A DNA stretch of 64,000 nucleotides from assembly GCA_012845835.1 (NCBI GenBank), contig JABAKD010000001.1, positions 3,661,540 to 3,725,539 on the forward strand, given 5' to 3'. Of the stretch, positions 12,129-21,544 are shown piece after piece. This stretch comes from Undaria pinnatifida (taxonomy: Eukaryota; Sar; Phaeophyceae; Laminariales; Alariaceae). The position numbers and the translations under genes are program-made. Numbering within the stretch: the stretch's first letter is position 1; every line of letters starts with the position of its first letter. Under the pieces are notes generated by a model. It did no database searches. It was not told where the DNA came from and saw only the letters and a program-made list of their open reading frames with translations.

Positions 12129-12790
12129 ATGTCAAGACAGGACTCTCGAAAGAGACTACCTCGAGCAGTCAAGAGACGTAGATACGAGCAGCTTCTACGG
12201 GATCATGCAACGTCAACGAAAAAAACAGAAATACGACCCTCTCCAACAGAGAGCTGGAAAAACACCCAGCCACAAAGGAACGTGAGGGAGGACTAATCCA
12301 GAGTGTCATCACAGCAATTCTGGGGAGCGGACTAGGATGATAACTAAACAACAACTAACTGTTGTTCTATGGGCAAAAATGTTAGTTGCCAACGTTCACG
12401 AAAGGGCCGGTCTGAAGAATACTTCGTAACCAACCACGGGCGGACGTGTGAGGGCGGAATTTTCAGAAACATATTATGGCAACACCAGGAGGGGATGCCG
12501 ACACACGAGGGGTGACGGATCCCGAGTGGGATGATGGAAACGATGCCTGACGTAACAGTCCGAGGCTCCCCTATAGATAACCTTGTAGATGGGTTTCAGG
12601 ACGAAGTACATCAAGCTATGATCTTTTGACGCCGGTTCGAAGTAGAGGCGCGCTAATAGCATTGCGCAAGGCAACATATTCCAGCAGTTCACGGTCAGTG
12701 TGGCGCTGTCCACGGTGTTCGCTTACCTATTTCAGAACACACATATCTGGTGCTGGCGGTTGCAAACCGGCCGGCTCAATTGCCTATGAT
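12129..12790 (+). pseudogene. Broken gene of unknown family
   Basis: Coding-like peptide pieces follow one another in different frames. First is a basic segment at 12129-12296 (MSRQDSRKRLPRAVKRRR...) ending in a stop. Next is an acidic segment from ATG 12476 (MATPGGDADTRG...PEWDDGNDA) ending at a TGA. In a shifted frame a piece then reads VTVRGSPIDNLVDGFQDEVH, and after another shift and an in-frame TAG one containing RRANSIAQGNIFQQFTVSVA and FQNTHIWC. The amino-acid composition looks like real protein. The 12476 start is preceded by an acceptor-like TTTTCAG, so some breaks could be introns, but at least two need frameshifts or stops. I do not recognise the family. A transposase or other element protein is possible because of the basic N-terminal piece and the setting. 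Confidence 0.4.
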
Positions 12791-13104
12791 GTAGGTGTCG
12801 TAGTGAAGTGTGTATCCCCGGGAACCATTCCAAAGACATATTATCTGGTGCACACGGGATTGTTAAGACGCTGGCGGGTTCCGAGCGCTCGGTCTTGGCA
12901 CACCTTGGCACGCCATATAATCAGGCGCTGGGTCCAACAAGGGGTGCGTGCGCGGTGTCGTAGTATTAGCCCCTGGTACGTTCGTCTCTCTGTTTTGCGC
13001 GAGGTTGTTGCTCCAGGTTGTCGCTTCCAGGACCACATGTCGCGGGTTAATGGAGAGGGTCCATTCTTTGTGGGTCGATGACACAAATTATTGAGTTTAT
13101 CCTT

Positions 13105-13475
13105 GTCTAACAGGGCCACCTGGCGCAGCGCTTGTCAATAAAAGCCAGCCGGGACAACTCCAAGAATACTATAGCTAAGACGCAACCTTTAAACAACGTA
13201 GGTTTAGTGGCGGAATCGGAGTGTCGCACGCAGTGATCGTTCGTCAAACGCGCACGGCAAGGAGAAGATCACGGACATGCCGTCAAGGGAGCGTGTCCTA
13301 GTCAGTCTGATAGCGCCGCATGGCAAAGCGCCTGTCAATGAAAGCTAGCCGCGATAGTTACAAGCATTCTATTAATAGCTAGGACGCAACCGTTGCATGT
13401 TGATTAGCGACATAATTGGATTATCCCGTTCGTCAAACGAACACGGCGAGAAAAGCCCCAGAAGTAAAAAAAATA
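13105..13475 (+). repeat. 200 bp direct duplication
   Basis: GCGCnTGTCAATnAAAGCYAGCCG starts at about 13128 and 13328. Both copies continue through AGCTAnGACGCAACC and end with TTCGTCAAACGnnCACGGC. The copies are diverged (mismatches and small indels), so this is an old tandem duplication of non-coding sequence. Confidence 0.7.
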
Positions 13476-13479
13476 TGCG

Positions 13480-14620
13480 TAACCGCGCTCTGGGACGTCA
13501 AGGGGAAAGTAACGTGTCGAAGAAAAAGATGATGATTTGATCTCACAGGATAATCGGTCACTCGCAGCAGCCCGGACCGCCATACTAAGCGCGCAGCACA
13601 GGAAGCGCTATACCCGACACGCTAAGAGCCTCGCAGTGCTCTGGTAGACGGGTGCCTTCGTGCCCAAAACGTTTTGCCTCACGGAGCTCCTCTTGAGGAC
13701 TACCCTACGTATATCGCCTCTCTCCAATGTGGTGTTGGCGCTGTCTGATCCTGAGCTTAGACGGCGGTGATAATGATTTACGGTGGTATGTGTACATATG
13801 TAGCAGGCAGCGCGCCCGAGCCCTTGAGGGTCTTTTGGGTTGGCCTTGCAAGATAAAGATACACATTATTTTGTCTCTTTTCCCTTTTGTATGACATAGT
13901 CTGCAGTTGAGAAAGACCACCGCATACCGTCGTACCCCTTCTTCTCTGAGTCTACACCAGGAGTAGTAGTAGTAGAGCACATGATCAGGCATGTTGAACA
14001 CGGCACGCCGCGCATGACCGCTCCTTCCGACATACGAGTAAGAACAGCAGCATGTGCGAGTACGTTGGCATATTGGCGTAGGTGATGTGATGTGTTCTTA
14101 GGCACGTGGACGTGGGTGGGTGCTGGGAGGGCAAAAGGCGGTAGGGGAAGTAGTAACAGACTTATGTATACACACCGCTACAACACGCAATCTATCTGCA
14201 AGACGTTCCTTCGGCATGTAGGTGGTACGCGTACATACAGCAGGTCGGGGCGAAGCAAGTATGCAAGCAGATATGCAATATTTACGTTCACACCAGGGGT
14301 CTCCGAAAAAACAATTCCGACGCCACATGTAATAAAGTGTCAGTATAGCTGGCAACAGATTCGGTAAGATTGCCCGCGGAGTCATGGTCTATTGATTGGA
14401 CCACAAGAAGATTCTCTTAAACGGAGTATTCTTAGTGGCGAAGATAATCCGTAGAATCTAGCTAGCTTACACCACAAGAGCGTTCTCGGTAATGGAACGT
14501 TCTTCATCTGGACAAGATAGATAGAAGTAAGCGCGTTAAGCGCTCACGGGAACATAGAACATCCAGGCGAGCGTTCCTTGCACGTTCCATAGGTAAAGGT
14601 CTAGAAGAGAGCACAGCAGC
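13480..14620. other. No gene seen
   Basis: Both strands were read for exons without a convincing find. Open frames at 13866-14105 (-) and 14092-14385 (both strands) overlap one another and have no recognisable motif. GAACGTTC-type words repeat at 14480-14590. Confidence 0.35.
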
Positions 14621-14625
14621 AATGC

Positions 14626-14658
14626 TGGGGTGAAGCGAACGCTGTAAGCTTCACCCCA
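14626..14658. other. Perfect 11 bp stem hairpin
   Basis: TGGGGTGAAGC (14626-14636) and GCTTCACCCCA (14648-14658) are exact inverse complements around an 11-base loop. It lies immediately upstream of the TCC microsatellite. Its function is unknown. Confidence 0.7.
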
Positions 14659-14671
14659 CCCCCATGCTCTT

Positions 14672-14705
14672 ACTCCTCCTCCTCCTCCTCCTCCTCCTCC
14701 TCCTT
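14672..14705 (+). repeat. (TCC)n microsatellite
   Basis: About ten consecutive CTC/TCC trinucleotides. Confidence 0.9.
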
Positions 14706-14754
14706 TCCTGTCTCCTCGAGCTTCTCATGGCTCAATGCCAGTAATAAGAAATCT

Positions 14755-15185
14755 AAAAGAAAAACTGTCTCCAAGCGAAGCTGATACCCCTGCGTCCCTT
14801 CCCTCTCACCTTCCGCCACCACGACTCTTTCACACACACTCCAAATTTCGGGGAAACCAAATGTATATAGTTGTCTTGTTCAAACCCAGGCCCCCACGCC
14901 CTTAAAAACTCCGCCCTCCTCTCACCGGTTATATGACTTACAGGATACAGTTGATAAATTGATGATGCATTTCCTTCCACAACTGTCAGTTTTTGTCCCC
15001 CTCAAGAACGGGTTTTACAGTTTCCGCACTGTAGTTCCAAGGGGAGTCGCCGACCTATATCCTTAATGAGGACACACACCCAGTAATACGCGCGATCGGA
15101 GTATCACACACAGCTTGCAAATATGAGTTTCGACAAAATCTTCCATATCACAGCTGGAGTGTATTTTTATTTTTATTAGATAGGT
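14755..15185 (-). repeat. Dispersed repeat R1, minus orientation
   Basis: Read on the - strand it has the R1 order: AAAATACACTCCAGCTGTGA, then TTTGCAAGCTGTGTGTGAT, CGATCGCGCGTATTAC, a TCCTCATTAAGGATATAGGT-like block, a GGCGACTCC block, AAACCCGTTCTTGAGGGGGA and a G-rich end. R1 recurs many times in this window (36.0, 37.4-40.5, 43.6-44.5, 45.1, 46.7, 57.4-58.6 kb). This copy lacks the segment between the two halves that copies at 37.4 and 39.2 kb retain. Confidence 0.8.
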
Positions 15186-15892
15186 GGGGGGGTGTCAACA
15201 TTCTGATTGAGGGACCCGCGTACAGAGGGGTACCTACCATACTAAATGCTACATAAACCCAATCAGACAATCCTTAAACCGCATTACCATGCTATTTTCT
15301 ATATAAATCAAGTTCACACTAAACCCTATACAAACCAGGAACAGGAGGTGTTGTTGAATCATCCCCGCATTCCCAAATGGTAAACACAGCCTTCCAGACA
15401 CTACAACACCACCCAGCGTTTCGGCTTTGTAGCTGAACACCGAGAAGAAAGAAGAAAGAGCATGGGCACGGCTGAAAGCATGAGCGCGGTCGATGCCGAG
15501 GAAGCAGGCACAGCAGCGCCGTTCACTGCTCAGGGTTGGTTGGAGCGTCCATGCAGATCTTCGAGAGGAACCGGTGACTGGTGGCTCAAATCCTCCGGCT
15601 CTTTCTACACCACGCCAAGACGCAGCCAGTGGGGGCCCAGACGGCGTCATCATCGATCAGGCGCTGGAGACGAACGATCCAGGGCTGACGAAACACTCGC
15701 AGCACTTTGACCTCGGCGACAATAAACGCGTCCATAAAGGTACGACCTTGTCCAACTGCGATTTTACCTCGACATCATTTTTGGCTATCGTTCAATCTAG
15801 ATATAACCAGCCACTTGCACCAATGCGTTATCTCTCTTTTTCTTGCCCCCTCCTTAATCGTCTGCTGGCAAGTCTATAAGGCATCGGCGCTG

Positions 15893-17310
15893 AAGGAATA
15901 CACCGGCCAGTACTTCCGTAACGCCTCGTGCGACCGGCTTGCGCGTGTGCGGGGGTTCACAACCCCTTCAGACGAGGCGCCGGTGGAAGCCCCCGGCATC
16001 AACCAAACCAACTACGGTACACGGTTGCAGGCCGGAGCACCATTTTCAACACTTTCTAACTATTTCTTTGCAACGCAACGATCCCGCCACGTACGCTGCC
16101 GGGGTTTTATCGGCAACAGCACCACCAAGCACGGATACCTGGGTCGGATCGTTGGGTGGACTGGTCGTGAAGGTGCTCCTTATGAAGCTGCTAGTGGGGG
16201 GAGATGGTTCACTTTCGGGTGGGAGGTGCGAAAGCTGCGCATTGAGACCATATCTAAATCTTCCCTTTGAATTCGGTGATAGAACTAGACCTGGACACGA
16301 GCGTGGATAAAATGGCGTACGTGCTCAGCATGGATGAGTTGTTGTTCACCCAGCAGGCACTGGTTGAGACCGCGGGGCTCGTGGAGGGGTTTAAAGAAAT
16401 TCTTGTCATGCGAACGGTTCCCCACACCACCGTCCCTCCTCCTCTTCACGCTGATTCAATCTACACTTCGGATGCGGCTCGGGCATCAGAGGAAGTACCC
16501 GCATCCTCTGCTGCTGGGGCGGCCGAGTGTCCGGCCTGCAAAATAGAGGTGGTTTACGGGAACTGCGACAACACGTTGGGGGGTATCTCAAAGAGACCAA
16601 GGTACGCCCTGTCTGCCTTCTTCATACAAGTATGTGCCCGCGCAAACCCACGCGTAGTGCTTTGTTGGGTGAGGCGTATCGCGCTGCCTCGAGAACCCTA
16701 GCGATGACAATTCCGCTCTATTCGAGTGATGATTCGATTTTCGATTTTATTCCGTTGTTCGTGCATGTACAAAATCGGCGTGTACTCCGCAGGCCTTACA
16801 GGAGAGCGACATATGTGGCTTTTGTGGTGTGGCGGGTGCGGGGGCCTGCAGGACATGGGTACATGTGCACCCGAAGGCAAAAAAAAGCGCCTAGCGTCTT
16901 CTCCAGCTGCACTTTCGCTCCAAGGGGGGACGAGCGAAACGCCTCCGTCACGCTCAGCCTGAAAATGGCGTCGAAAGGTAGTAAGCATTTACCGTTCAAT
17001 ATCGTGACCCTTAAGTGCCTTTTTTGCAAAGATGACCGTTGGATATGGAAGTATTCTATGGCCCACCACGTGCGGACAGAATACGCCGTGGCCGTCGCCG
17101 TGAGGTCCGAGGATATCGTGATCCCGTGGCTTTGGCATTTCGAGCCAAGTACGACGTGAGCGAGTCTTAGGAAGTAGCCGCGAAGGAGAGGATGCATTCA
17201 ATTAGGTCACGAAAGCGCACCAAGAAAGAAACCAGCGTGACGATTCGACCACGCAAGATATCAGGTGGATGAGAAGTAAGGGAAACCGACAGCACCCAAG
17301 CGGCGTTCCC
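15893..17310 (+). pseudogene. Decayed multi-segment gene with a C-terminal Cys-x2-Cys segment
   Basis: Good protein-like composition appears in successive frames. One piece at 15881-16012 contains SALKEYTGQYFRNASCDRLA. A second at ~16104-16269 contains YLGRIVGW and FTFGWEVRKL. A third runs from ATG 16312 to 16701 (MAYVLSMDELLFTQQ...AAECPACKIEV). A fourth at 16965-17158 carries CLFCKDDRWIWKYSMAHH, which could be a degenerate C2H2-type finger. Beyond its frame, coding-like sequence (EVAAKERMHSIRSRKRTKKE) continues to ~17310 through an in-frame TAG and TGA. Introns may separate the first pieces, but the last part is clearly interrupted. The family is not recognised. The purine tract that follows abuts the last readable codons and may have expanded from an acidic tail. 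Confidence 0.4.
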
Positions 17311-17323
17311 GTCGACATCAATT

Positions 17324-17880
17324 GTTCGACGAAGAGGAGGAGGAAGAGGAGGAATAGGAGGAGGAAAAGGAAGAGGAGCAAGAGGAGTAGGAGGGCGACG
17401 ACGACGGGGACGAGGGGGGCGAGGAGGAGGAGGAGGGGGAGGAGGAGGAGGAGGAGGAGAAGGAGGAGAAGGGGGATGACGAAGAGGAGGAGGAGGGGGA
17501 GGAGGAGAAGGGCGACAACGAGGAGGACGGGGAAGATGCGGAGGAAAAGGACGAAGGGAGGGAGAAAGGGGAAGAGGAGGAAGAAAAGGGGGAGGGCGAC
17601 GACGAGGAGAACGAGGGGGGCGATGAGGAGGAGGAGGGGGAAAAGGAAGAGGAGAAGGGGGACGACGAAGAGGAGGAGGGGGGGGGAGGAGGAGGGCGGC
17701 GACGAGGAGGGCGAGGGGGGCGACGAGGAGGAGGACGGGGAAGACGAGGAGGAAGAGTACGAAGAGGGGGTGGATGAGGAGGAGGACGAACAAGTAGAGG
17801 AGAAGGAGGATAAAAAAGAAGAATACATAGAAGCAGAGAAGAAGGAAGAGGAGGAAGAGAGGGAGGAGGAAACACTCCAG
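17324..17880 (+). repeat. Polypurine (GAG/GGA) tract, ~550 bp
   Basis: Almost only A and G on the + strand, mostly GAGGAGGA and GGGGGAGGAG mixtures with occasional C in GACGA. In one frame it gives Glu/Asp-rich protein, in another Arg-rich, and on the - strand Ser/Pro-rich, so the long ORFs here (17167-17793, 17202-17828, 17318-17875 on -, 17269-17964 on +) are composition artefacts. Such a tract can form triplex DNA. Confidence 0.85.
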
Positions 17881-17893
17881 GAGGGCGGGCGGA

Positions 17894-18158
17894 CCCAGGC
17901 TACTGTAGGGGGGTCCCCTTTTGGGCCTTTTATTTCAGTAGCTAGGGGTCACTCGCGCGAGTAACCCCTTTGTTCCTATGCGATATTACGTTTTCTTCAT
18001 GTTTTACATTGACGAAATTAATCCGCAATGCAAAGGTGATTTAAGCTGCGCCAAAACAAGTGCCTAAACCATCTTTATCCGTAGGGTACAGAGCCACTCG
18101 TGCGAGTGGCTCAAACACATCAGTGAAAATGGGGGTACCCCCCCTACCGTAGCCTTGG
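17894..18158. mobile_element. 265 bp MITE, copy 1
   Basis: The termini CCCAGGCTAC and GTAGCCTTGG are near-perfect inverted repeats that extend into GGGGGGTMCCCC. The copy at 56646-56910 has exactly the same length and order, with only scattered differences. Two subterminal palindromes share the core CACTCGNGCGAGTG (17944-17969 with one mismatch, and 18091-18112, whose two 10-base arms match perfectly). There is no coding capacity. No clear target-site duplication is seen (flanks GGCGGA / GGCGGG are suggestive only). Confidence 0.85.
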
Positions 18159-18159
18159 T

Positions 18160-18580
18160 CGGCGGGAAGTTGATGGGGTAGGGAACAAGGATGGCGGGCG
18201 TGGGGGCCGGGGCGCAGGGGCAGCAGCTCCTTACGCCATTAACAGAACCGAGCGGCGCTGTACGTCGAAGAGGCAGTGGTTGATTTGGGTACGTCGATTT
18301 TTTTTAGTACTATTAATGGTAAGGGGTTTAGTTCCTGGCTTTTTTGCCTTGAATTCTGACACATGAAATCGGCATATATGTGTACAAAAATCAAACCAGA
18401 ACGTTGAACACCAATCAGTAGTAGATATCATGTATACGTACATAGAGCAGCGTCTGCAGGCGTGTAAGACAAACAAACAAAAAGACACACGAAACAAAAA
18501 CTTGATTTCGGCCCTCCAACACAGGGGGGGGGAGTGGGGAGGGGGGTGTACTCATTTGTTGCTTGCCTAAGTCTTTTTGC
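18160..18580. other. No gene seen
   Basis: G-rich for the first 60 bases, then ordinary sequence. Nothing recognisable lies between the MITE and the LINE remnant. Confidence 0.4.
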
Positions 18581-18589
18581 CTTTGATCA

Positions 18590-19770
18590 CGCATCCCTTT
18601 CGAGACGGAGCACCGTTCCTACTCCTGATAGAGACAACTCCAACATTGGGCGCTCATTACGCTTCTTCCATATACTACATAAAACTGGTTGCTTATCCTC
18701 TTCCCGTCCTGTTTCGCCGTCTGCGGTCACCATCTATCTCCTAGGATAGCGATCGTTTCTCGCTACTCTATAGTCTACCAAACTCTTCCATGCCACACAT
18801 ACGTCTAATGTCTTCATCTCCCCCTCTAACGCATCCCGTTCCTTCTTGCAACTTTTCACATTCTCCTACTATGTGAGTCCTACTCTCTATTATTGTGCCA
18901 CACGGGCACATATGAATAGCCACGTACTCCTCCTCCCGACTACTGGTAAATTTATTTCTTCTTTCTGGTAGGTCCAGGTCCCCTACACGAAATCGCAGTT
19001 TCAGCTTTTTCGCGTAGTCCATTGGGACGTGCAGAAACGTTTTCATTCCAATATCTTCCCTCAACTCCCTGTATATCTCAAAGTGCTTCTCCTCTTCACC
19101 ATATTTCTTAGCGCTTGCCTTTCCCTTTCTTCTATTCTTTCTTTATCTCGGTCTTGTACCCGCCAAACTTCTCTGTAGACAGTAATACCTTTTCTTGGTC
19201 TCTCCCCCTAAATCCTTCCATATTTTCTCGGCTACATTAGTCCATCTTATTCCAGCTCGCCCTTGTGTTATTTTCTCCCATACAGCCCTATCAACTATGG
19301 CTGGCAACCTCGTTTCTGGCATATTCTTTACTCTATATTGCCTTTTCGACTTTCTCACATCTCTATTTGTTTTAAGCGGGTACATTCCTAGCTCTGCTGT
19401 TAAAATACTGCATTATTTATGCTCGTCGTACTTGAGCATCTTAGCATCTTTTTAGCTGCTGTCATCTGCACTGTTTCCGGTTGTTTTACAAGCCTCGTAA
19501 TCCCTTTCCATAGTTCTCCTGCATGTACGAGTACTCTAACTTTGGTACACTCACATTCATCAATTACATCTGATCTATCTTTTAACCCTAGTGTCATGGT
19601 GTGGGTCTGTTAGGATCGCATCCATCTTGCCTACTTGTGGTTTGCCCTTTTTCCTGTTACTTTTGCTATGTGTGCATCCCAAGATCTTAGAGCAGTCCTT
19701 TGAGATCTCTACGCCAATGGTCTACGATCGGTAGTTCATCTTTTCTCCACTTCCATTTGAAATCTACCGG
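18590..19770 (-). pseudogene. 3' part of a dead non-LTR (LINE) retrotransposon
   Basis: Read on the - strand, coding blocks occur in the order expected of the C-terminal third of a LINE ORF2. These are WRKDELPIVDHW (19766-19690), then VHAGELWKGITRLVKQPETVQ with KMLRCSSTT (19530-19420), ELGMYPL-like followed by NRDVRKSKRQYRV and RLPAIVDRAVWEK with WTNVAEKIWKDLGGE (19390-19190), LKLRFRVGDLDLPERRNK with a CPCG...H-x4-C zinc knuckle (19020-18850), and finally RETIAILGDRW and QTAKQDGKRIS (18760-18680). The last block is the usual tail after the knuckle. Frames change at least four times and stops are present. The polymerase core (fingers/palm) is missing, so this is a 5'-truncated, dead insertion. 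The exact clade is not assigned. Confidence 0.85.
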
Positions 19771-19774
19771 ATAT

Positions 19775-20460
19775 AGGGGGGGGGGGGTAGTGTGGTGTCT
19801 GGGATTCAGATCCGCGCGCACTCTCGCTCCGACAACGACAGCCCCGGAATTAATGCGCTCTAATCCGCTATGATAATGCATCATAATAATGCCAAACAAA
19901 CCCAAATACCCCCCCCCCCCCAAATAAATAGAGGAACTCTACGTACCGTAAAACAAAACACTACGCAGTGTATTATAAAAATGAAAATACGCTCTTTTGT
20001 TTGCTCCCTTATTCCCCTCCCCAACGGCCTTATTATGCCTTATTATGCCTTATGCCGGTATCTTCTTCCTCTTCGCGTTGTTTTTGTCTGTAAAACAGCA
20101 GTTAGTTATCTTTGTGCTGTTTTGTCCGTGCAACTGTTTATCATCAGCAGTTTTATCTGCTTCGTGTTGTTTTGCCCGTGCAACAGGCAGTATCTGTCCC
20201 TCTTCAGCACGTATGGTGTTCCTCTGGCAATTGCAGCCTTTCCTTTCCTTTCCGATCTCTGATCTTTGTCAAGGATGTCTCTATGTGCATCTGTCAACAG
20301 CTGAACACAGTTCTACCTTTGTGTACGATTGCGACAACTTGACAGTCGTGTGTCGGTAGTAGCGATATGTAGCGCAGACGTAGATTGCAGCAACTAGTAT
20401 TTCTGCGTAGCAGTAGAAAAGAATCTAGCGGGCACACCTTTATGTCTCCGTAGCATGTAT
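19775..20460. other. No gene seen
   Basis: Contains a G9/C14 pair (19770-19920) and T-rich stretches with diverged repeats of GTTGTTTTGYCCGTGCAAC (20116, 20166). No exon is supported. Confidence 0.4.
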
Positions 20461-20467
20461 TCTCTTG

Positions 20468-20662
20468 TTCTAGAAATATTCCGGAAGCATGATAGGTCAA
20501 GGTTGACCGGGACATTTACGTTGAACGTGTGTAGCTTCTGGAAGCCTTCTAGAAGCTTCTGGAATTTCTGTAAGCTTCTGGAAGCGTTTCAGATCGAGGT
20601 TGCTGCTTCTAGAACGTAGGAAACCTTCCATAATCATTCTGGAATCATTCTGGATCTTTTGT
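20468..20662. promoter_or_regulatory. Heat-shock-element array (HSF-type half-sites)
   Basis: Heat-shock factors bind alternating nGAAn and nTTCn pentamers. At 20468-20486 the order is TTC-GAA-TTC-GAA. At 20536-20590 at least nine further half-sites follow with 1-3 bases between them, including the canonical TTCtaGAAgcTTCtgGAA at 20547-20564. More TTCTnGAA pairs lie at 20604-20662. Such a run is far beyond chance in mixed DNA. The nearest downstream + strand candidate gene starts at 21545. A tandem repeat of AAGCTTCTGG that mimics the motif cannot be excluded. Confidence 0.6.
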
Positions 20663-20962
20663 GTGATTGGCTTATTTTTGTCGTATTCGAGAAGAGTGGC
20701 CCAGCCTTTAGCTCGCCCACCGTTCTCACTCCTCATCGGCACCAGCAAAACCTGACTTGGGAGTCAGTCAGTAATCAAACATCTTCATTTCTCTGTTTCT
20801 GAGTCGCTCGCAGTTCGACTGCTCTCTGAGTGTATACCTCTGAGGTAGGCCATACAGCCTACGAGCATCAGCGGCATCTACCTGCAGCTGGGACACAGCG
20901 CACTATTATTAACAATCTTCTCGCATCACATTCTTCAGAACACCTGACTGACCTGACCTGTC

Positions 20963-21025
20963 ACTCGTTTTGCTTTGTTTTGTTTTGTTTTTTGTTTTGT
21001 TTTTTGTTTTGTTTTTTGTTCTGTG
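20963..21025 (+). repeat. (TTTTG)n simple repeat
   Basis: About ten TTTTG/TTTTTTG units. Confidence 0.85.
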
Positions 21026-21378
21026 TTTTTCCCTTTGTTTATCTTTTTTACATGGTCTGTCCAAGGTCTGTCTGTTGTTTTGTTGTGTTCTCGTACCTGG
21101 TAGGCTATTACTTCGCTCGCTTTACCTCGATGAATTGCGACTGTTTAGTTTACCGTATTTCACAGTCGTCTGTGACCACTCACTAGTACCCACTAACACC
21201 TTAACCCTTTTAGAACCCACTAAAAAATCGTTAAAAAAATATCAAACCTAAAATTAAAAATAAATGAATGAAGCTCATTGGGGCAAAGTCGGGCCGCGTG
21301 CAGCGAAAGGACCTGCGAAGCGCACGGCCAAACATAAATCGGCGAAACAAATTTTGTATAGAAAAGAACTCCCCAAAA

Positions 21379-21420
21379 CCTGGTTCCAGGTAATTTGTCC
21401 CCAGATCTGGGGACAAATTA
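21379..21420. other. Perfect 30 bp palindrome beside a second inverted repeat
   Basis: From 21391 to 21420 the 15-base arm TAATTTGTCCCCAGA is followed directly by its exact complement. It is preceded without gap by CCTGG-tt-CCAGG (21379-21390). The GGGGACA stem word recurs in the hairpin at 29119-29145. Confidence 0.85.
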
Positions 21421-21544
21421 GACTGGATAATAAAGTGCAAAGCGAACTTGGGTGGTCAAGGGGGGTCAAAAACCTCCAAACTGAGGTTTTTGCTGCTGTA
21501 CGAGTACATGGCTCCAGTCTGTGTCTCTACACACCAGCACCACC

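Noticed and set aside
15450-15616. Possible tRNA gene (GGCTCAAATCC near 15584 with AGAAAGAGC / GCTCTTTCT ends)
   Set aside because: The complementary ends are ~140 bases apart, the T loop starts CTC instead of TTC, and no cloverleaf fits between; chance pairing is likely.
17167-17964. Four ORFs of 185-231 codons on both strands
   Set aside because: All arise from one polypurine tract; low-complexity Arg/Glu or Ser/Pro protein in every frame.
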